Below are positions 53,696-63,529 of a stretch of 64,000 nt of DNA, in pieces. This DNA comes from Anaerolineae bacterium (lineage in GTDB: Bacteria; Chloroflexota; Anaerolineae; Aggregatilineales; Phototrophicaceae), in NCBI GenBank assembly GCA_022821805.1, contig JAJECX010000017.1:1-64000 (forward strand), read 5' to 3'. The notes beneath the pieces are model-generated. The model saw only the letters and a list, made by a program, of their open reading frames with translations, was not told the DNA's origin and ran no database searches. Position numbers and translations under genes: made by a program. How positions within the stretch are numbered: position 1 is the stretch's first letter; each line of letters opens with the position of its first letter.

Positions 53696-55528
53696 TTATG
53701 CCGACCACGCTGTAGTTGATCGCCAAGGACCATTTCCATGTGGGCTCTCAGGGCGGACTCGGACACGAAATTCGCCTGACCAGCCAGGTTGGCGTTTATA
53801 GTATTCTGTTCTGGTTGTGTTACCCGCATAGGTCCATTTATCGCTCCACGGATCTATGTACTCAACACGGTATGACGAGACACTACTAGCGCCCGATGAT
53901 GGCGCGTCCCAATCGACGCTAATCGCATCGGTAAAAACGCCTCGTGATTCCAGGTTTCTCACCGGCCCTGGTGGTGGGATGGGTGTTGGAGTGTTTGTCG
54001 GTGTATTCGTTGGGGTAGATGTCGGCGTGTTCGTTGGCGTGTCGGTAGCTGTATTTGTCGGCGTAGGTGTTGGAGTGTTTGTCGGTGTATTCGTTGGGGT
54101 AGATGTCGGCGTGTTCGTTGGCGTAGCGGTAGCTGTATTTGTCGGCGCAGGTGTTGGAGTGTTTGTCGGTGTATTCGTTGGGGTAGATGTCGGCGTGTTC
54201 GTTGGCGTAGCGGTTGGCGTGTCGGTAGCTGTATTTGTCGGCCTAGGTGTTGGAGTGTTTGTCGGTGTATTCGTTGGGGTAGATGTCGGCGTGTTCGTTG
54301 GCGTAGCGGTTGGCGTGTCGGTAGCTGTATTTGTCGGCCTAGGTGTTGGAGTGCTAGTCGCTGTATTCGTTGGGGTAGATGTCGGCGTATCTGTCGCGAC
54401 CGGTGTGTCGCTTGGCGTAACTGACGGCGACGCCTCCAGCTGCAAGACACCACTCCAAGGTCCCTTCTCTTCATACTGCTTGCCATCACTAAGCGCTCTC
54501 ACCTGCACGTTGTAGGTCAAGCCAGCAGACAGTCCGCCAATTGTGTACTGCGTCGGCGATGACACAACTGTCTTGAATCGCCACTCCCCGCCAGACAGAG
54601 CCCAGCGCAGACGGTAGCGGGTCGCGCCGATGACCGGATCCCAGGCAACGGTGATGCCCCACAGATGGCGCAGATTGCGCGCTGACAACAAATCCTTTGG
54701 CGGGCTGTCAGTCGGAGTCGCAGTGTCCGTAGGTATGTCTGTTGGTGTCGGTGTATTTGTTGGGACGGGAGTGTTACTTGGAATCGGAGTAATTGAGGGT
54801 GTAGGTGTCGGTCCCGTCGTCATCCGAAGCACAGCGCTCCAAGGTCCCTTCGCTTCGTATTGCTGGCCATCGCCCAATGCTCGCACCTGTACTGCATGAG
54901 TAACGCCAAGCGGTTGTTCCGATTCCGAGAAAGTGTATTGCGTTGCCGCGGCGGACACGCTCGCAAATTGCCATTCACCGCCCGGCAAAGACCAGCGCAT
55001 ACGATAGCGGCTCGCTCCTTCGACCATATTCCAAGACACTGTGCGAAGCGATGTATGCCGCAGGTTGGCCGGCGCCGTCAAGTCCTTTGGTCCCGAATCA
55101 GTTTGAGTCATTGTTGCGGTAAACGTCGCTGTATTAGTTGACGTGGGTGTGGCTGTCGGTGTGTGAGTTGCCGTTGACCAGGTTCCCGGCCTCAATTGTA
55201 CGACTCCGCTCCAAGGTCCCTTGGATTCATATTGCTCGCCATCACCTAACGCACGCACCTGCATCTCATATAAGATACCCAGCGACAGTCCCGCCACCGT
55301 GTATCGGGTCGGCGAAGCGACAACCGTCTGATACTCCCAATCTCCACCCAACCGTGCCCATCGCAGTCGATAGCCGCTTGCTCCTTCAACCGCATCCCAA
55401 GCGACCGTGCGAACCGATACAAGCCGAAGATTTGCCGGATCTATTAGTGTTTCTTGTGCCTGTACAAGTGACAGCGTTAGAATTATGCTGATCACCGACA
55501 ATAAAACCGTCAGCAACTTGCATAACAT
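53696..55528 (-). CDS. Secreted fibronectin type III protein with Thr-Pro-rich repeat linker
   Basis: 610-residue exported protein. Signal peptide residues 1-24 ([20 protein letters not shown]). Four FnIII-like modules: [20 protein letters not shown] (first), [20 protein letters not shown] (second), [20 protein letters not shown] (third), and [20 protein letters not shown] (fourth, near 525). They are joined by Thr/Pro/Asn-rich linkers; the one between modules 3 and 4 spans about residues 370-515 and is encoded by tandem DNA repeats. There is no sorting signal, so it is presumably secreted or held by other partners. Likely surface adhesion or extracellular carbohydrate binding. The start has AAAGGAA upstream. 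Confidence 0.85.
   Translation of the reverse strand: MLCKLLTVLLSVISIILTLSLVQAQETLIDPANLRLVSVRTVAWDAVEGASGYRLRWARLGGDWEYQTVVASPTRYTVAGLSLGILYEMQVRALGDGEQYESKGPWSGVVQLRPGTWSTATHTPTATPTSTNTATFTATMTQTDSGPKDLTAPANLRHTSLRTVSWNMVEGASRYRMRWSLPGGEWQFASVSAAATQYTFSESEQPLGVTHAVQVRALGDGQQYEAKGPWSAVLRMTTGPTPTPSITPIPSNTPVPTNTPTPTDIPTDTATPTDSPPKDLLSARNLRHLWGITVAWDPVIGATRYRLRWALSGGEWRFKTVVSSPTQYTIGGLSAGLTYNVQVRALSDGKQYEEKGPWSGVLQLEASPSVTPSDTPVATDTPTSTPTNTATSTPTPRPTNTATDTPTATPTNTPTSTPTNTPTNTPTPRPTNTATDTPTATPTNTPTSTPTNTPTNTPTPAPTNTATATPTNTPTSTPTNTPTNTPTPTPTNTATDTPTNTPTSTPTNTPTNTPTPIPPPGPVRNLESRGVFTDAISVDWDAPSSGASSVSSYRVEYIDPWSDKWTYAGNTTRTEYYKRQPGWSGEFRVRVRPESPHGNGPWRSTTAWSA
53983..54420. repeat. Tandem repeats encoding the Thr-Pro linker
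   Basis: Units beginning GTGTTGGAGTG (plus-strand sense) start at 53983, 54067, 54151, 54247 and 54343, so periods are 84, 84, 96 and 96 bases (28 or 32 codons, all in frame). Inside each unit are near-12-base subrepeats. The arrangement makes length change by slippage or recombination likely. Confidence 0.85.
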
Positions 55529-55828
55529 ACTGCTTTTCCTTTCAATTGCGAGTTTTTGTAGACAATGCCGGTATCCTATGAGATGGCCAAGTATGTGAAC
55601 ACTAACGGATGTAATGCTATTTCCGTTAGAATAAAGTAACTGACAGTAAATCAACTGATGGTATTTTGTCTCATAGGCTCGAGGGGCTTCGCGTTACGTT
55701 GACCTTGTACACAATCCGTATCGCCTCATTTGAGTCTCAACTGCTTTGATTCATTTCCATTCCCCGACTGCCTTCACAATGCACCCATGTTACACTTAAC
55801 TAATCGCTAACGCCAAATTGGAGAGATC
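55529..55828. other. 300-base divergent intergenic region
   Basis: A+T-rich spacer between the divergent fibronectin-type and metallophosphoesterase genes. It presumably contains both promoters. I see no strong consensus -35/-10 pair and no repeat in it. Confidence 0.4.
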
Positions 55829-56599
55829 ATGCGCCTGGCGATTATCGCGGACATTCACGGCAACTTTCTCGCCCTGCAAGCCGTCTTTGACGACATGGTG
55901 CGCTGTGGCGATTTTGACTTGATCTGGTGCCTCGGCGATTTGGCTGCCTTGGGCGGGCAACCACATGAGTGCGTTCAGGCGCTGATATCGCTGCGCGAAA
56001 AACACGGTGAAGACAAAGTGAAGATCATCGGCGGCAACACCGACCGCTACCTGGTGACCGGCGCCCGCATCGCCTTCCCGCCGCCGAAAGAGGAGGGGGA
56101 ATACGCCGCCTTTCGCGACAATATCCTCAGTATGAACGCCATCAACGCCTGGAATATGGAGCGGCTAACTTGGGAGGACTTTGCCCTGATGCGCGATATT
56201 CTCGGGCGCGAACTGAAGTTGGATGTCGAAGGTTACGGCATTGCGCGGGGCTTCCACGCTATACCCGGCGACGACGAATCGACGGCGCTTCGACCCGACA
56301 GCCCCGATGAAGAAGCGGCTGACGCGCTGCTCGACCGCGGCGGACGGCTGGCGCTCTGCGGCCATACCCATCTGGCGCTGGACCGGCAGGTCGACGGCTG
56401 GCGCGTGATTAATCCGGGCAGCGTTGGCTTGTCCTTCGGCAACCCGGGTCTCGCTGAGTGGGCGCTTCTGGAATGGCGGGATGGCGCGCTTTCGGTCGAT
56501 TTCCGGCGCCTGCCTTACGATGTCGAGGCGACGCTGCGCGAGTGGGAGAAGCTGGGTTATCCCGAGATGGATTGGATACGCCCCAAGCTTGGCGCATAG
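55829..56599 (+). CDS. Metallophosphoesterase (YfcE/calcineurin-like)
   Basis: 256-residue calcineurin-like phosphoesterase. All five metal motifs are seen: IIADIHGNFLAL (D-x-H), CLGDLAALGG (GD), IIGGNTDRYL (GNxD), GFHAIPGDDE (H), and LALCGHTHLALD (GHTH). Most resemble the YfcE/PhoPE family, which hydrolyses phosphodiesters or diadenosine polyphosphates. ATG with GGAGAG upstream. The small membrane protein gene starts 15 bases after its stop, with a TTG codon, suggesting one transcription unit. Confidence 0.85.
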   Translation: MRLAIIADIHGNFLALQAVFDDMVRCGDFDLIWCLGDLAALGGQPHECVQALISLREKHGEDKVKIIGGNTDRYLVTGARIAFPPPKEEGEYAAFRDNILSMNAINAWNMERLTWEDFALMRDILGRELKLDVEGYGIARGFHAIPGDDESTALRPDSPDEEAADALLDRGGRLALCGHTHLALDRQVDGWRVINPGSVGLSFGNPGLAEWALLEWRDGALSVDFRRLPYDVEATLREWEKLGYPEMDWIRPKLGA

Positions 56600-56614
56600 G
56601 GGACGGGTGTAGCG

Positions 56615-56992
56615 TTGAACAGAATGCTGTTTCTTGCGCTTGGCTTCTCTGTATGGCTGTTGGCGACGGTCATCTTTCGTCTGGCCGGTCATGTTTTCTT
56701 TCTTGATGACGACCTTGCTATATTGTCCCTTCTGTGGATTGTTACGATTGTCGCGATGTTTCTGCTCGCGCAAGCCCTCTTTCGCTGGCGGCGACTGACG
56801 CGAGCGCAACAATTCGAAGCGGCGGCGCTGATGGTGATATCGGGCATGATCCTCGATGCCATCGTCATCGAGGGCTATTCGCAAATTTTTCCCAATATGT
56901 CGGCCGATAGCGCCGGTAGCTTTGGCGCTTGGCTCCTGATCGCATACGTTAGTGTGCTCCTAGCAGCATTCGTCCGTTCGTGGGGCGATTAG
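56615..56992 (+). CDS. Small integral membrane protein (DUF5367-like)
   Basis: 125-residue protein with four membrane segments: MLFLALGFSVWLLATVIFRL, LSLLWIVTIVAMFLLAQALF, AAALMVISGMILDAIVIEGY and GAWLLIAYVSVLLAAFVRSW. It resembles the DUF5367 group of small four-helix proteins, from memory of the pattern, not a search. TTG start at 56615; ATG at 56624 is an alternative. It overlaps the stop codon of the convergent gene by four bases. Function unknown. Confidence 0.6.
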   Translation: MNRMLFLALGFSVWLLATVIFRLAGHVFFLDDDLAILSLLWIVTIVAMFLLAQALFRWRRLTRAQQFEAAALMVISGMILDAIVIEGYSQIFPNMSADSAGSFGAWLLIAYVSVLLAAFVRSWGD

Positions 56993-58218
56993 CTTTCCAC
57001 TACACGGACGGGGCTCCGCCGCAGCCAAAAGCCCAGCGCATAAATCACGATCCCGGCGGCGACAGCGAGCAGGCATACGATCCATACCGTCGTCAGCGGC
57101 AGCAATAGCGCAGCCTGAGCCGCCTCTTCCACGGCGGCGACATCGCGCAGGGTTATCTGCGCGACGCCTCGGCAGGTCAGCAAGATGGTCGCCAAGCCGG
57201 CGCCGAAGGTGATCAGCCAAAGCGGCGTGAAGCCGGTAACCCGCCGATTGTCACCACGCAGCGATGACGCGCTCTCGTTGACGAAGGCAAGCGCGATTGC
57301 CAGGTTGACCCAGCCCGCCAGCCAATCCTGGGCCGCGGCCAGGTCGGTCCCGCGCATGGCTTCGCTGATCCCTGGCTGGATGCTCAGCGCGCCGAGGAAT
57401 CCGCCGCCGACCAGCCAAAAGAACGTCGCTGCGGCGACCCAATGCGGCGCCAAGGAGGCATTTTCGTTGCGGCTGCTCAGGGCGCGGTAACTGTGCCCGG
57501 CGAGGATGATATAACAAAGCGGGATTAGCGCTGTGGCGCCCAGACTGGCGACCGGCGGCAGACCTAGGCGCCCCAGGCTGATCAAGCTACCGCCGAGAAA
57601 AACCAGCAGCGCGACAATGCGGGCGCCGTCGCGCGCCCAGTCTTCTTCGACCAGGCTGTAGCGCCGCATCAGCCAGAACATGAGGCTCAGTCCCGCGATT
57701 GGGAATGCGACTTGCAGGCGAAACGCGCCCATGGCTTCAAGCGCTCGATCCTCAAGCGGATGCGGCGCTAGAATGCTCACGACGATAAGCGCCAATCCAG
57801 ATTGCCACAGGCGAAAAAAGACCGATGCTTCAACATTGCGTTGACTGGCCGCCAAGGTGTAGAGTAAAGCAAGCGCCAGCGCCAAGTCCAGCGCCAGGTC
57901 AAAATCAAAGGGACCGAGAATGACCGAAACAATCGCCAGCGCGGTCCATATCCGCCGCAGCCAAAGCGCGCTGCGCCGGCTCATACCCGCGCCCGCCATC
58001 ATGATGCCGCCGCTGACGTACGCGCTGAGAATCGCGAGCTGGAAGACCCGTTCAGTGAAGCTCTCGACTCTAGCGGAATCGAGCAGATCGTCGAGCGGAC
58101 GAGTGGGCAGCAGATCCGTCGCTGCCGCCAGGAAACCGACGCCGAAGAGCAGCAGCAGCGCCACAACGAGGCTCAGCAATTGATAAACCGCCTGTCCTCG
58201 CGGCGAAAGTTGAATCAT
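56989..58218 (-). CDS. Polytopic membrane protein, unknown function
   Basis: 409 residues with about ten to twelve membrane segments (LLSLVVALLLLFGVGFLAAA at the N-terminus; WVAAATFFWLVGGGFLGALS near 260; LPLTTVWIVCLLAVAAGIVI near the C-terminus). The His/Trp-containing helices (APHWVAAATFFWLV) recall haem-copper oxidase subunit I relatives, but the conserved six-His pattern is not evident, so no assignment. The ATG overlaps the TGA of the upstream glycosyltransferase-like gene (ATGA), so the two are translationally coupled. Confidence 0.7.
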   Translation of the reverse strand: MIQLSPRGQAVYQLLSLVVALLLLFGVGFLAAATDLLPTRPLDDLLDSARVESFTERVFQLAILSAYVSGGIMMAGAGMSRRSALWLRRIWTALAIVSVILGPFDFDLALDLALALALLYTLAASQRNVEASVFFRLWQSGLALIVVSILAPHPLEDRALEAMGAFRLQVAFPIAGLSLMFWLMRRYSLVEEDWARDGARIVALLVFLGGSLISLGRLGLPPVASLGATALIPLCYIILAGHSYRALSSRNENASLAPHWVAAATFFWLVGGGFLGALSIQPGISEAMRGTDLAAAQDWLAGWVNLAIALAFVNESASSLRGDNRRVTGFTPLWLITFGAGLATILLTCRGVAQITLRDVAAVEEAAQAALLLPLTTVWIVCLLAVAAGIVIYALGFWLRRSPVRVVES

Positions 58219-59711
58219 GGCGGCGCCTGAGCGCCCGTATCGACGAGCTTCCAGACCTGCGCATCGCCATGATCAAAGATGCCGTTAATGGTAAAGGTGC
58301 GCTTATAGCGCTGCTGAACAATATCCAGCAACTGGAGAATCCCCGGCTCGCCCGCCGCTACCAGGTCGGGGAATATGACGATCCAGGTTGGCGGCGAGCC
58401 TTCCCATTCAGCAGTCAGCGTCTCCAAAACGCGCGCCGGCTTGAAATACCAGCGCCAGCCCTTGACCCAGGTTCCGGGCGGCAGCATGCCGGTCAGCGGG
58501 TGGAGCTGTGGCGTGCTGTCGGTTTCTGGCAGCAAGAAAAGCGTATCGTCGGGCTCGGCGCGCTCGCGAAGCTGAGCCGCCAGCGGGCGGAATTCGTCGT
58601 AGGCGAGGATCTTGCCCGCGCCCAAAGGCGTCGGGATATAACTAACGGCGCCGGTCCACAGCCAGCCGAGTCCGCCCGCGACGAGTAAGCCCGCCAGCAT
58701 CGCCCGTGGGGCGTCCCAAGCTCGCCATTTGGCAAGCTGCCGCAAGCTGGTCGCCAGTACGATGCCGGACATCACGGCGGTGAAGGGCAGGTGCGCCATG
58801 GCGTGATTCTCGCCGGCGCGTGGATAGAGCAGCGCAGCGCTCGCCAGCCAAAGCGCTATCAGTATGAGATGCCGTCGATCGCCGCGGATTGCGAGCGCGG
58901 CAAAGGGAAAGACGAGCGCATTGGTCAAGAGCAGCTTGCGAAAGAGATCGCCATCAAGCGGGACGCCGTCCATGTAGCCGCTGAGGTTAAATGTCCAGTT
59001 CCAAAAGAAATAGCTTTCGAGCAGATCCCCGCTCCACAATGCGATCCATTGCAGCAGCGGAAGGATTAGCGCCGCGCCCGCGTAGACCAGCGCGAAGCTT
59101 CGCCGTCTCTCGGTCAGCAGCAGCCAGCTCGCCAGTACGCCAACCGCCAGCCAGGCATGCTGCTTGAACAGCGTCGAAGCGCCCATCAGCAGACCCACGG
59201 CGGCGATCTGCTTTGTCGTAAGCTCTACGCCGTTCCGGAAGTAAATGACCAAAGCCGCCAAAAGGCAAAGCGCCACCAGGGAATCGAAATAGAGCAAGGA
59301 ATTGCCGTAGACAGGTTCCCACCAGGCGAAGACGGCGGCGGCTAAAATGCCCGCCCAGTCATCGTCGGTCAGCTGCTTCGCCAACTGATACGCCAGGGCG
59401 GTCAGCGCCAGCGCGAGCGCGATGTTGAGCAGTTTGACCAGCAAGCCCGGATCGATGCCGATCAGTGACTGAGCGGCGGCGGCCAGCGCGGAACTGCCGG
59501 GCGCGTGCTGTTCCCAGATGTCGTCGAATAGCGTCATGCCCCGGTTCATCATCCAGGGAATCGCCACCTGTCCCGAATGCGCCGCCGGCGACAGCCAAAG
59601 CAGATGCGTCAGGATTTGCAGCGCGAGCAGCGTGTAGAGCAGTCGGCGTGGCAAGGCGATCTCCCGATTGATATTCCGGCGAAACGATGTTCGAAACAGC
59701 GATGTCCCCAA
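58215..59711 (-). CDS. GT-C integral membrane glycosyltransferase (ArnT/GT39-like)
   Basis: 498-residue membrane protein with about 10-12 membrane segments. Its first extracellular loop has the metal-binding acidic pattern MTLFDDIWEQHAPGSSALAA (near residue 60), followed by WWEPVYGNSLLYFDSLVALC. The C-terminal part (PLTGMLPPGTWVKGWRWYFK, EGSPPTWIVIFPDLVAAGEP) is a soluble extracytoplasmic domain. Such enzymes move sugars from polyprenyl-phosphate donors to lipids or glycans at the outside. It is the first gene of a two-gene unit coupled by ATGA. Confidence 0.8.
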   Translation of the reverse strand: MGTSLFRTSFRRNINREIALPRRLLYTLLALQILTHLLWLSPAAHSGQVAIPWMMNRGMTLFDDIWEQHAPGSSALAAAAQSLIGIDPGLLVKLLNIALALALTALAYQLAKQLTDDDWAGILAAAVFAWWEPVYGNSLLYFDSLVALCLLAALVIYFRNGVELTTKQIAAVGLLMGASTLFKQHAWLAVGVLASWLLLTERRRSFALVYAGAALILPLLQWIALWSGDLLESYFFWNWTFNLSGYMDGVPLDGDLFRKLLLTNALVFPFAALAIRGDRRHLILIALWLASAALLYPRAGENHAMAHLPFTAVMSGIVLATSLRQLAKWRAWDAPRAMLAGLLVAGGLGWLWTGAVSYIPTPLGAGKILAYDEFRPLAAQLRERAEPDDTLFLLPETDSTPQLHPLTGMLPPGTWVKGWRWYFKPARVLETLTAEWEGSPPTWIVIFPDLVAAGEPGILQLLDIVQQRYKRTFTINGIFDHGDAQVWKLVDTGAQAPP

Positions 59712-59765
59712 AACTGTCTATATTATAGGGCAAGCGCCGTCGCTTGCTTACGCGATAATTTACGT

Positions 59766-59892
59766 TACCCCCACCCCAAACCCCTCCCCGACGGGTCTGT
59801 GTCTACGCGACCTCAAAATGAGGGAGGGGCTAAAATGTTGGTTACACTCCCCTTCCATCGTTCTGGGGGCAAGGGGCCTGGGGATGGGGGCT
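59766..59892. repeat. Dispersed mosaic repeat (reverse orientation of 18055-18188)
   Basis: Contains GTGTCTACGCGAC and GGGGCAAGGGGCCTGGGGAT, the reverse complements of the key words GTCGCGTAGACAC and the C-rich block seen at 18055-18188. It ends two bases before the TPR-gene ATG, so its GGGGG run may serve as that gene's ribosome site. Function unknown. Confidence 0.6.
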
Positions 59893-59893
59893 A

Positions 59894-60514
59894 ATGCACG
59901 ACGACAACTACTTCGAAAAAGGCTTGCAGCTGCTGGAAACCGGCGATTTCGAGGGCGCAATCGCCTTATTCGACAGCGCCATTAAGCTCGGGCTTGGCGA
60001 TATCGCCGCAATCCACGTCTGCCGCGGCGAGGCGCTGGCGGCGCTCGGGCGCTGGGATGCCGCCATCGAGAGCATCGGCGCCGCTTTGACCATTGAGCCT
60101 TACTTGGCGGCGGCTTATTTCGCGCGCGGCAATATCCGAACGGAACAGCGCGCATTCGATCTGGCGATCAATGATTATACGATGGCGATCCACATCGAGC
60201 CGGAATTCGCTGAAGCCTATTACAGCCGTGCGCTCGCTTACGAAGAGCGGAAACGCTACGCTGACGCCGAAGCCGACTTGACGCGAACCCTGGAGTTGAA
60301 TCCAAATGCGCTGGGCGCCTATGAAGCGCGCGGACGGATGCGGGCGGCGCAATTCAAGTTCGATGAAGCCATCGCCGATTTGAGCTTCTACCTGCGCAGC
60401 GGCGGCGGCCGGCAATTCGACAACCACAGCGAGACGCAGGGCTACCTGCTCATCCTGCGCGCGCAGCGGCTTTTCTGGCGGCTGATTCCCTGGGTGGGGC
60501 GACGGGGACAGTAA
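59894..60514 (+). CDS. Tetratricopeptide repeat protein
   Basis: 206-residue protein with about five TPR-like helical hairpins: YFEKGLQLLETGDFEGAIAL, HVCRGEALAALGRWDAAIES, AYFARGNIRTEQRAFDLAIN, YYSRALAYEERKRYADAEAD and GAYEARGRMRAAQFKFDEAI, with the W/L/G/Y/A/F/A/P spacing. It carries no signal peptide or enzymatic domain, so it is probably a protein-interaction scaffold. The gene starts right at the end of a dispersed repeat that supplies the purine-rich leader. No functional partner adjacent. Confidence 0.82.
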   Translation: MHDDNYFEKGLQLLETGDFEGAIALFDSAIKLGLGDIAAIHVCRGEALAALGRWDAAIESIGAALTIEPYLAAAYFARGNIRTEQRAFDLAINDYTMAIHIEPEFAEAYYSRALAYEERKRYADAEADLTRTLELNPNALGAYEARGRMRAAQFKFDEAIADLSFYLRSGGGRQFDNHSETQGYLLILRAQRLFWRLIPWVGRRGQ

Positions 60515-60908
60515 ATCAGAATATGTTACGTCTGATGTGAAATTGCTTGAGCATTGAAAGGTCTGAACATCAATATGATAGTGAAGACGCAAGATATGCT
60601 TAAACAGGTGAGTGGTGGCTTTTGCAATCAGGCGGGTTGTCAAACCGATCACCGTCTTCGCCAACGGGCCGCCGCTTTCATACACGCTGCCAATTCACCC
60701 AGGATATTTGTCGGACCACTGTGCCCGAGTGGCGAGAACATGCCGCAGGTCACTTTGCCGCCTGCCACTTCGTCGAAGAACTTGACCTGAGCGGCCCCGC
60801 GGCAGTCTAAATGTGCGCTACCGCTGATCTTTAACTCCAGACCGTCTAACTAGGAAATCTACTTCTGTCCACGGGCGGTCCGACCTTATATTAATTGATA
60901 ACCATACC
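60515..60908. other. 394-base intergenic region with a possible gene remnant on the minus strand
   Basis: On the minus strand, about 60662-60850 reads for roughly 57 codons as protein-like sequence, including AAQVKFFDEVAGGKVTCGMF and SPLGHSGPTNILGELAACM. A frame change near 60685 then gives YESGGPLAKTVIGLTTRLIA. It is bounded by stops and lacks a start. I do not recognise the family. This may be a decayed gene of the adjacent phosphonate region or chance. Confidence 0.3.
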
Positions 60909-61979
60909 TCAACTATTGGGCTTGATTGCGACCCGGATCACTTTGCCAGATTGTGCAACAGCAAAGGCTGTATTGATTTCATCCAATGAATAGTATTCTG
61001 AGACCAACTCGTCAAAAGGAAATTCGAGACGATACCGCGATACGAAGTCAACTGCCTGTAATAGATGTTTAGGTTGATAATTGTGAATCCCATGAAGCGT
61101 AAGCATCTTTCGCACAATTTTCGCGCCATCAACAGTGAAATTTGCATCAGGGTAGACGAATCCTGCAAGGATATAGCGTCCACCAATTTGTAGCGCATCA
61201 ATTCCGAATGCGACACAAGAGGGGACACCACAAACTTCTATCACAATATCGACTTTCAATTCATCAGCTAGTGCTACAAGGTCTGCTTCTTGCAGAGCAA
61301 TCGTCCGGGTCGCTCCAAATTTCTCAGCGATGGCTAGTCGTTTGGTGTTGAAATCTGTAACGATAATATCTGAACACCCGGCTTTACTCAAGACAGCACA
61401 GGCATAGATACCAAGCATACCCGCACCCTGTACTAAGGCACGTTCACCGTTCTTAAGTTGTATCCGATCCACCGCTTGCATGATTGTCGCCAAAGCACAG
61501 TTTATGGGGGCGGCTTCCGCATCTGTTATGTTGTCCGGTAATCGCAAAATTGTTGATCCCGGGCGTAGATAAAGGTGTTGTGCGAAGCCACCATTGAGAT
61601 GGGGACGTGCTTCTGAATTGGCATGACCATATTTAAAACTATGAATGCATTTTTGGCTGAGATCACGTTCAACACAAAATTCGCAATCGCCACAGGAAGT
61701 GGTTAACCCCCACGTAATACGGTCACCGATAGACAGTGTTTCGCCATTTATACCCTCTACTGTTTTGGCACTCATTTCTACGATTTCGCCGACGATTTCA
61801 TGCCCGAGTATGCTTGGCGCGTCAGCGCCACGCCTGCCAAGAAACGTGTGCAAATCTGATCCGCAGATTGTCGCCAGCCGCACCTTAGCCAGAATAGCGC
61901 CACTCTCCAGCGATGGCGTAGGGTATTCACGAATCTGCAGGGGTTGATTCGGTTCGATAAAGATTGCAGAACGTACCAT
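60909..61979 (-). CDS. Zinc-type alcohol dehydrogenase of the phosphonate-catabolism-associated group
   Basis: 356-residue medium-chain dehydrogenase. The catalytic zinc ligands appear in TICGSDLHTFLG (Cys about 39) and LGHEIVGEIVE (His/Glu about 60); the structural-zinc cysteines in TSCGDCEFCVERDLSQKC (about 95-110). The nucleotide-binding loop is VQGAGMLGIYACAVLSKAGC with VTDFNTKR, where the Asp suggests NAD. Such dehydrogenases are found beside phosphonate genes (TIGR03366-like). It follows phnY by 62 bases on the same strand. The likely role is oxidation of a hydroxyalkylphosphonate to its aldehyde, by context. Confidence 0.8.
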   Translation of the reverse strand: MVRSAIFIEPNQPLQIREYPTPSLESGAILAKVRLATICGSDLHTFLGRRGADAPSILGHEIVGEIVEMSAKTVEGINGETLSIGDRITWGLTTSCGDCEFCVERDLSQKCIHSFKYGHANSEARPHLNGGFAQHLYLRPGSTILRLPDNITDAEAAPINCALATIMQAVDRIQLKNGERALVQGAGMLGIYACAVLSKAGCSDIIVTDFNTKRLAIAEKFGATRTIALQEADLVALADELKVDIVIEVCGVPSCVAFGIDALQIGGRYILAGFVYPDANFTVDGAKIVRKMLTLHGIHNYQPKHLLQAVDFVSRYRLEFPFDELVSEYYSLDEINTAFAVAQSGKVIRVAIKPNS

Positions 61980-62041
61980 TGTGTATCCTCTTCTATTATT
62001 AGCATGTTAGGGGCTGGACTGGGTTAAGCTCCTGCGTGACT

Positions 62042-63490
62042 CTAAGTTGGCCAGGGTAGCGAATAAGTTTTTACGTTGGTAAAGAATTTCATTGCCTCCA
62101 GCACCCCTTCCTTGACGCCATTGCCCGAATCTTTGATGCCGCCAAAGGGCGACATCTCTATGCGGTAACCCGGCTGCTCCCAGATATTCACCGTACCGAC
62201 ATTGAGCCCTTCGATATAGTTAGTGGCACGAATCAGATCATTGGTGCAGACGCCCGCGGAGAGACCGAACTGGGTGCCGTTCGAAATCTCTATTACCGCC
62301 GCGTCATCATCCGGAACGCGTACAATCGGCACCACCGGGCCAAAGGTCTCCTCGATCACTAGTTCACAGTTATGGGGAACGTGATCAACCACAATCGGCG
62401 GCAGCAGCGCGCCGTTCCGACCGGGGTGGTAGAGAATTTTCGCGCCCAGCTTTTCAGCGTCAAATACGCGGCTTTCAAACAATTCGGCCGCTTTGGCACT
62501 GATTACACAGCCAAGCTGAGTCGCTGGGTCCATGGGGTCGCCAAAGCGGATGGTCTTTGCCTTTTCGAGGATCAGCGGAACAATTGCATCGGCAACGCTT
62601 TCCTGAATCAGAATGCGTTTGACCGCGGTGCAGCGCTGCCCCGAATTGCCGGTCGCACCGGCCACCGCAATGGTAGCGGCCTTGTCAAGATCTTCACCAC
62701 TCAGATCATTCAGAATGATCAGCGCAGAATTCCCACCTAGCTCTAACGCAGTGCGCTTGTAGCCCGCCTTTTCCGCAATAATCTTGCCGACAGGAACACC
62801 GCCAGTAAAGGTGACGATGTCGATGTTTGGATTGGTGACCATTTCGTCGCCGATATCCTGGGGCCAACCGGTGACAATCTGGAACATCTCAGGCGGCAGG
62901 CCGGCCTCAAAGAGAATGTCGGCCAGCGTGATAGCGGTTAACGGGGTCAGTTCGGTCGGCTTGCAAACCATGCAGTTATTGGTGGCAATCGCCGGAGCGA
63001 CTTTATGCGCCACCATGTTGAGCGGGTGGTTAAAGGGCGTGATCGCGGATATGGCGCGGACCGGTTCACGTTTCGTGAAGATCTTGCGACTTTTGCCATG
63101 TGGCGTCAGATCACATGAAAAGATCTGCCCATCATCCTGAATGGCAAGTTGGCCCGCCAGCGTGAACACATCGTAGGAGCGGCCGGTTTCATAGAGAGAG
63201 TGTTGCTTGCAGATGCCCAGTTCAAGCGTCAGCCAGTGAGCGATCTCTTCCCGACGGTCCCGGATCAGCGCGGCCGCGCGAAAGAGGATCTGTTGACGTT
63301 CATACCGCGTGAGCTTGGGCTGATACGCGGCGGCAATCTCAAAGGCACGGTGGGCATGTTCCGCCGTGCCAGCCGGAACCGTAGCAATCACCTCACGGGT
63401 TCGCGGATACTCAACTTCAACAACAGCGTCGGCATAGACCTTCTCCCCACCAATGCGCATGGCTTCACGGCGGATTTCTTGTTCCGACAT
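62042..63490 (-). CDS. phnY: Phosphonoacetaldehyde dehydrogenase
   Basis: 482-residue aldehyde dehydrogenase most like PhnY, which oxidises phosphonoacetaldehyde to phosphonoacetate with NAD. The catalytic Cys is in [18 protein letters not shown] (near 295), the general-base Glu in [15 protein letters not shown] (near 260), the NAD-binding region in [20 protein letters not shown] (near 155) and [11 protein letters not shown] (near 240), and the substrate-tunnel end in [15 protein letters not shown]. Start is the ATG with AGGAG ten bases upstream; a longer frame lacks homologous sequence. It lies between phnA and the alcohol dehydrogenase, which supports the pathway assignment. Confidence 0.88.
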   Translation of the reverse strand: MSEQEIRREAMRIGGEKVYADAVVEVEYPRTREVIATVPAGTAEHAHRAFEIAAAYQPKLTRYERQQILFRAAALIRDRREEIAHWLTLELGICKQHSLYETGRSYDVFTLAGQLAIQDDGQIFSCDLTPHGKSRKIFTKREPVRAISAITPFNHPLNMVAHKVAPAIATNNCMVCKPTELTPLTAITLADILFEAGLPPEMFQIVTGWPQDIGDEMVTNPNIDIVTFTGGVPVGKIIAEKAGYKRTALELGGNSALIILNDLSGEDLDKAATIAVAGATGNSGQRCTAVKRILIQESVADAIVPLILEKAKTIRFGDPMDPATQLGCVISAKAAELFESRVFDAEKLGAKILYHPGRNGALLPPIVVDHVPHNCELVIEETFGPVVPIVRVPDDDAAVIEISNGTQFGLSAGVCTNDLIRATNYIEGLNVGTVNIWEQPGYRIEMSPFGGIKDSGNGVKEGVLEAMKFFTNVKTYSLPWPT

Positions 63491-63529
63491 ATGAATACTC
63501 CTAGCGAATTTAATATTCAATATTACTGA

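Noticed and set aside
53983..54420. Periodic 84/96-base repeats as a CRISPR array
   Set aside because: Repeats are contiguous, coding and lack spacers of unrelated sequence; no cas gene nearby.
53856..54515. A plus-strand frame rich in Val-Gly-Val-Phe repeats
   Set aside because: It is the antisense of the Thr-Pro repeat linker; the repetitive DNA keeps several frames open.
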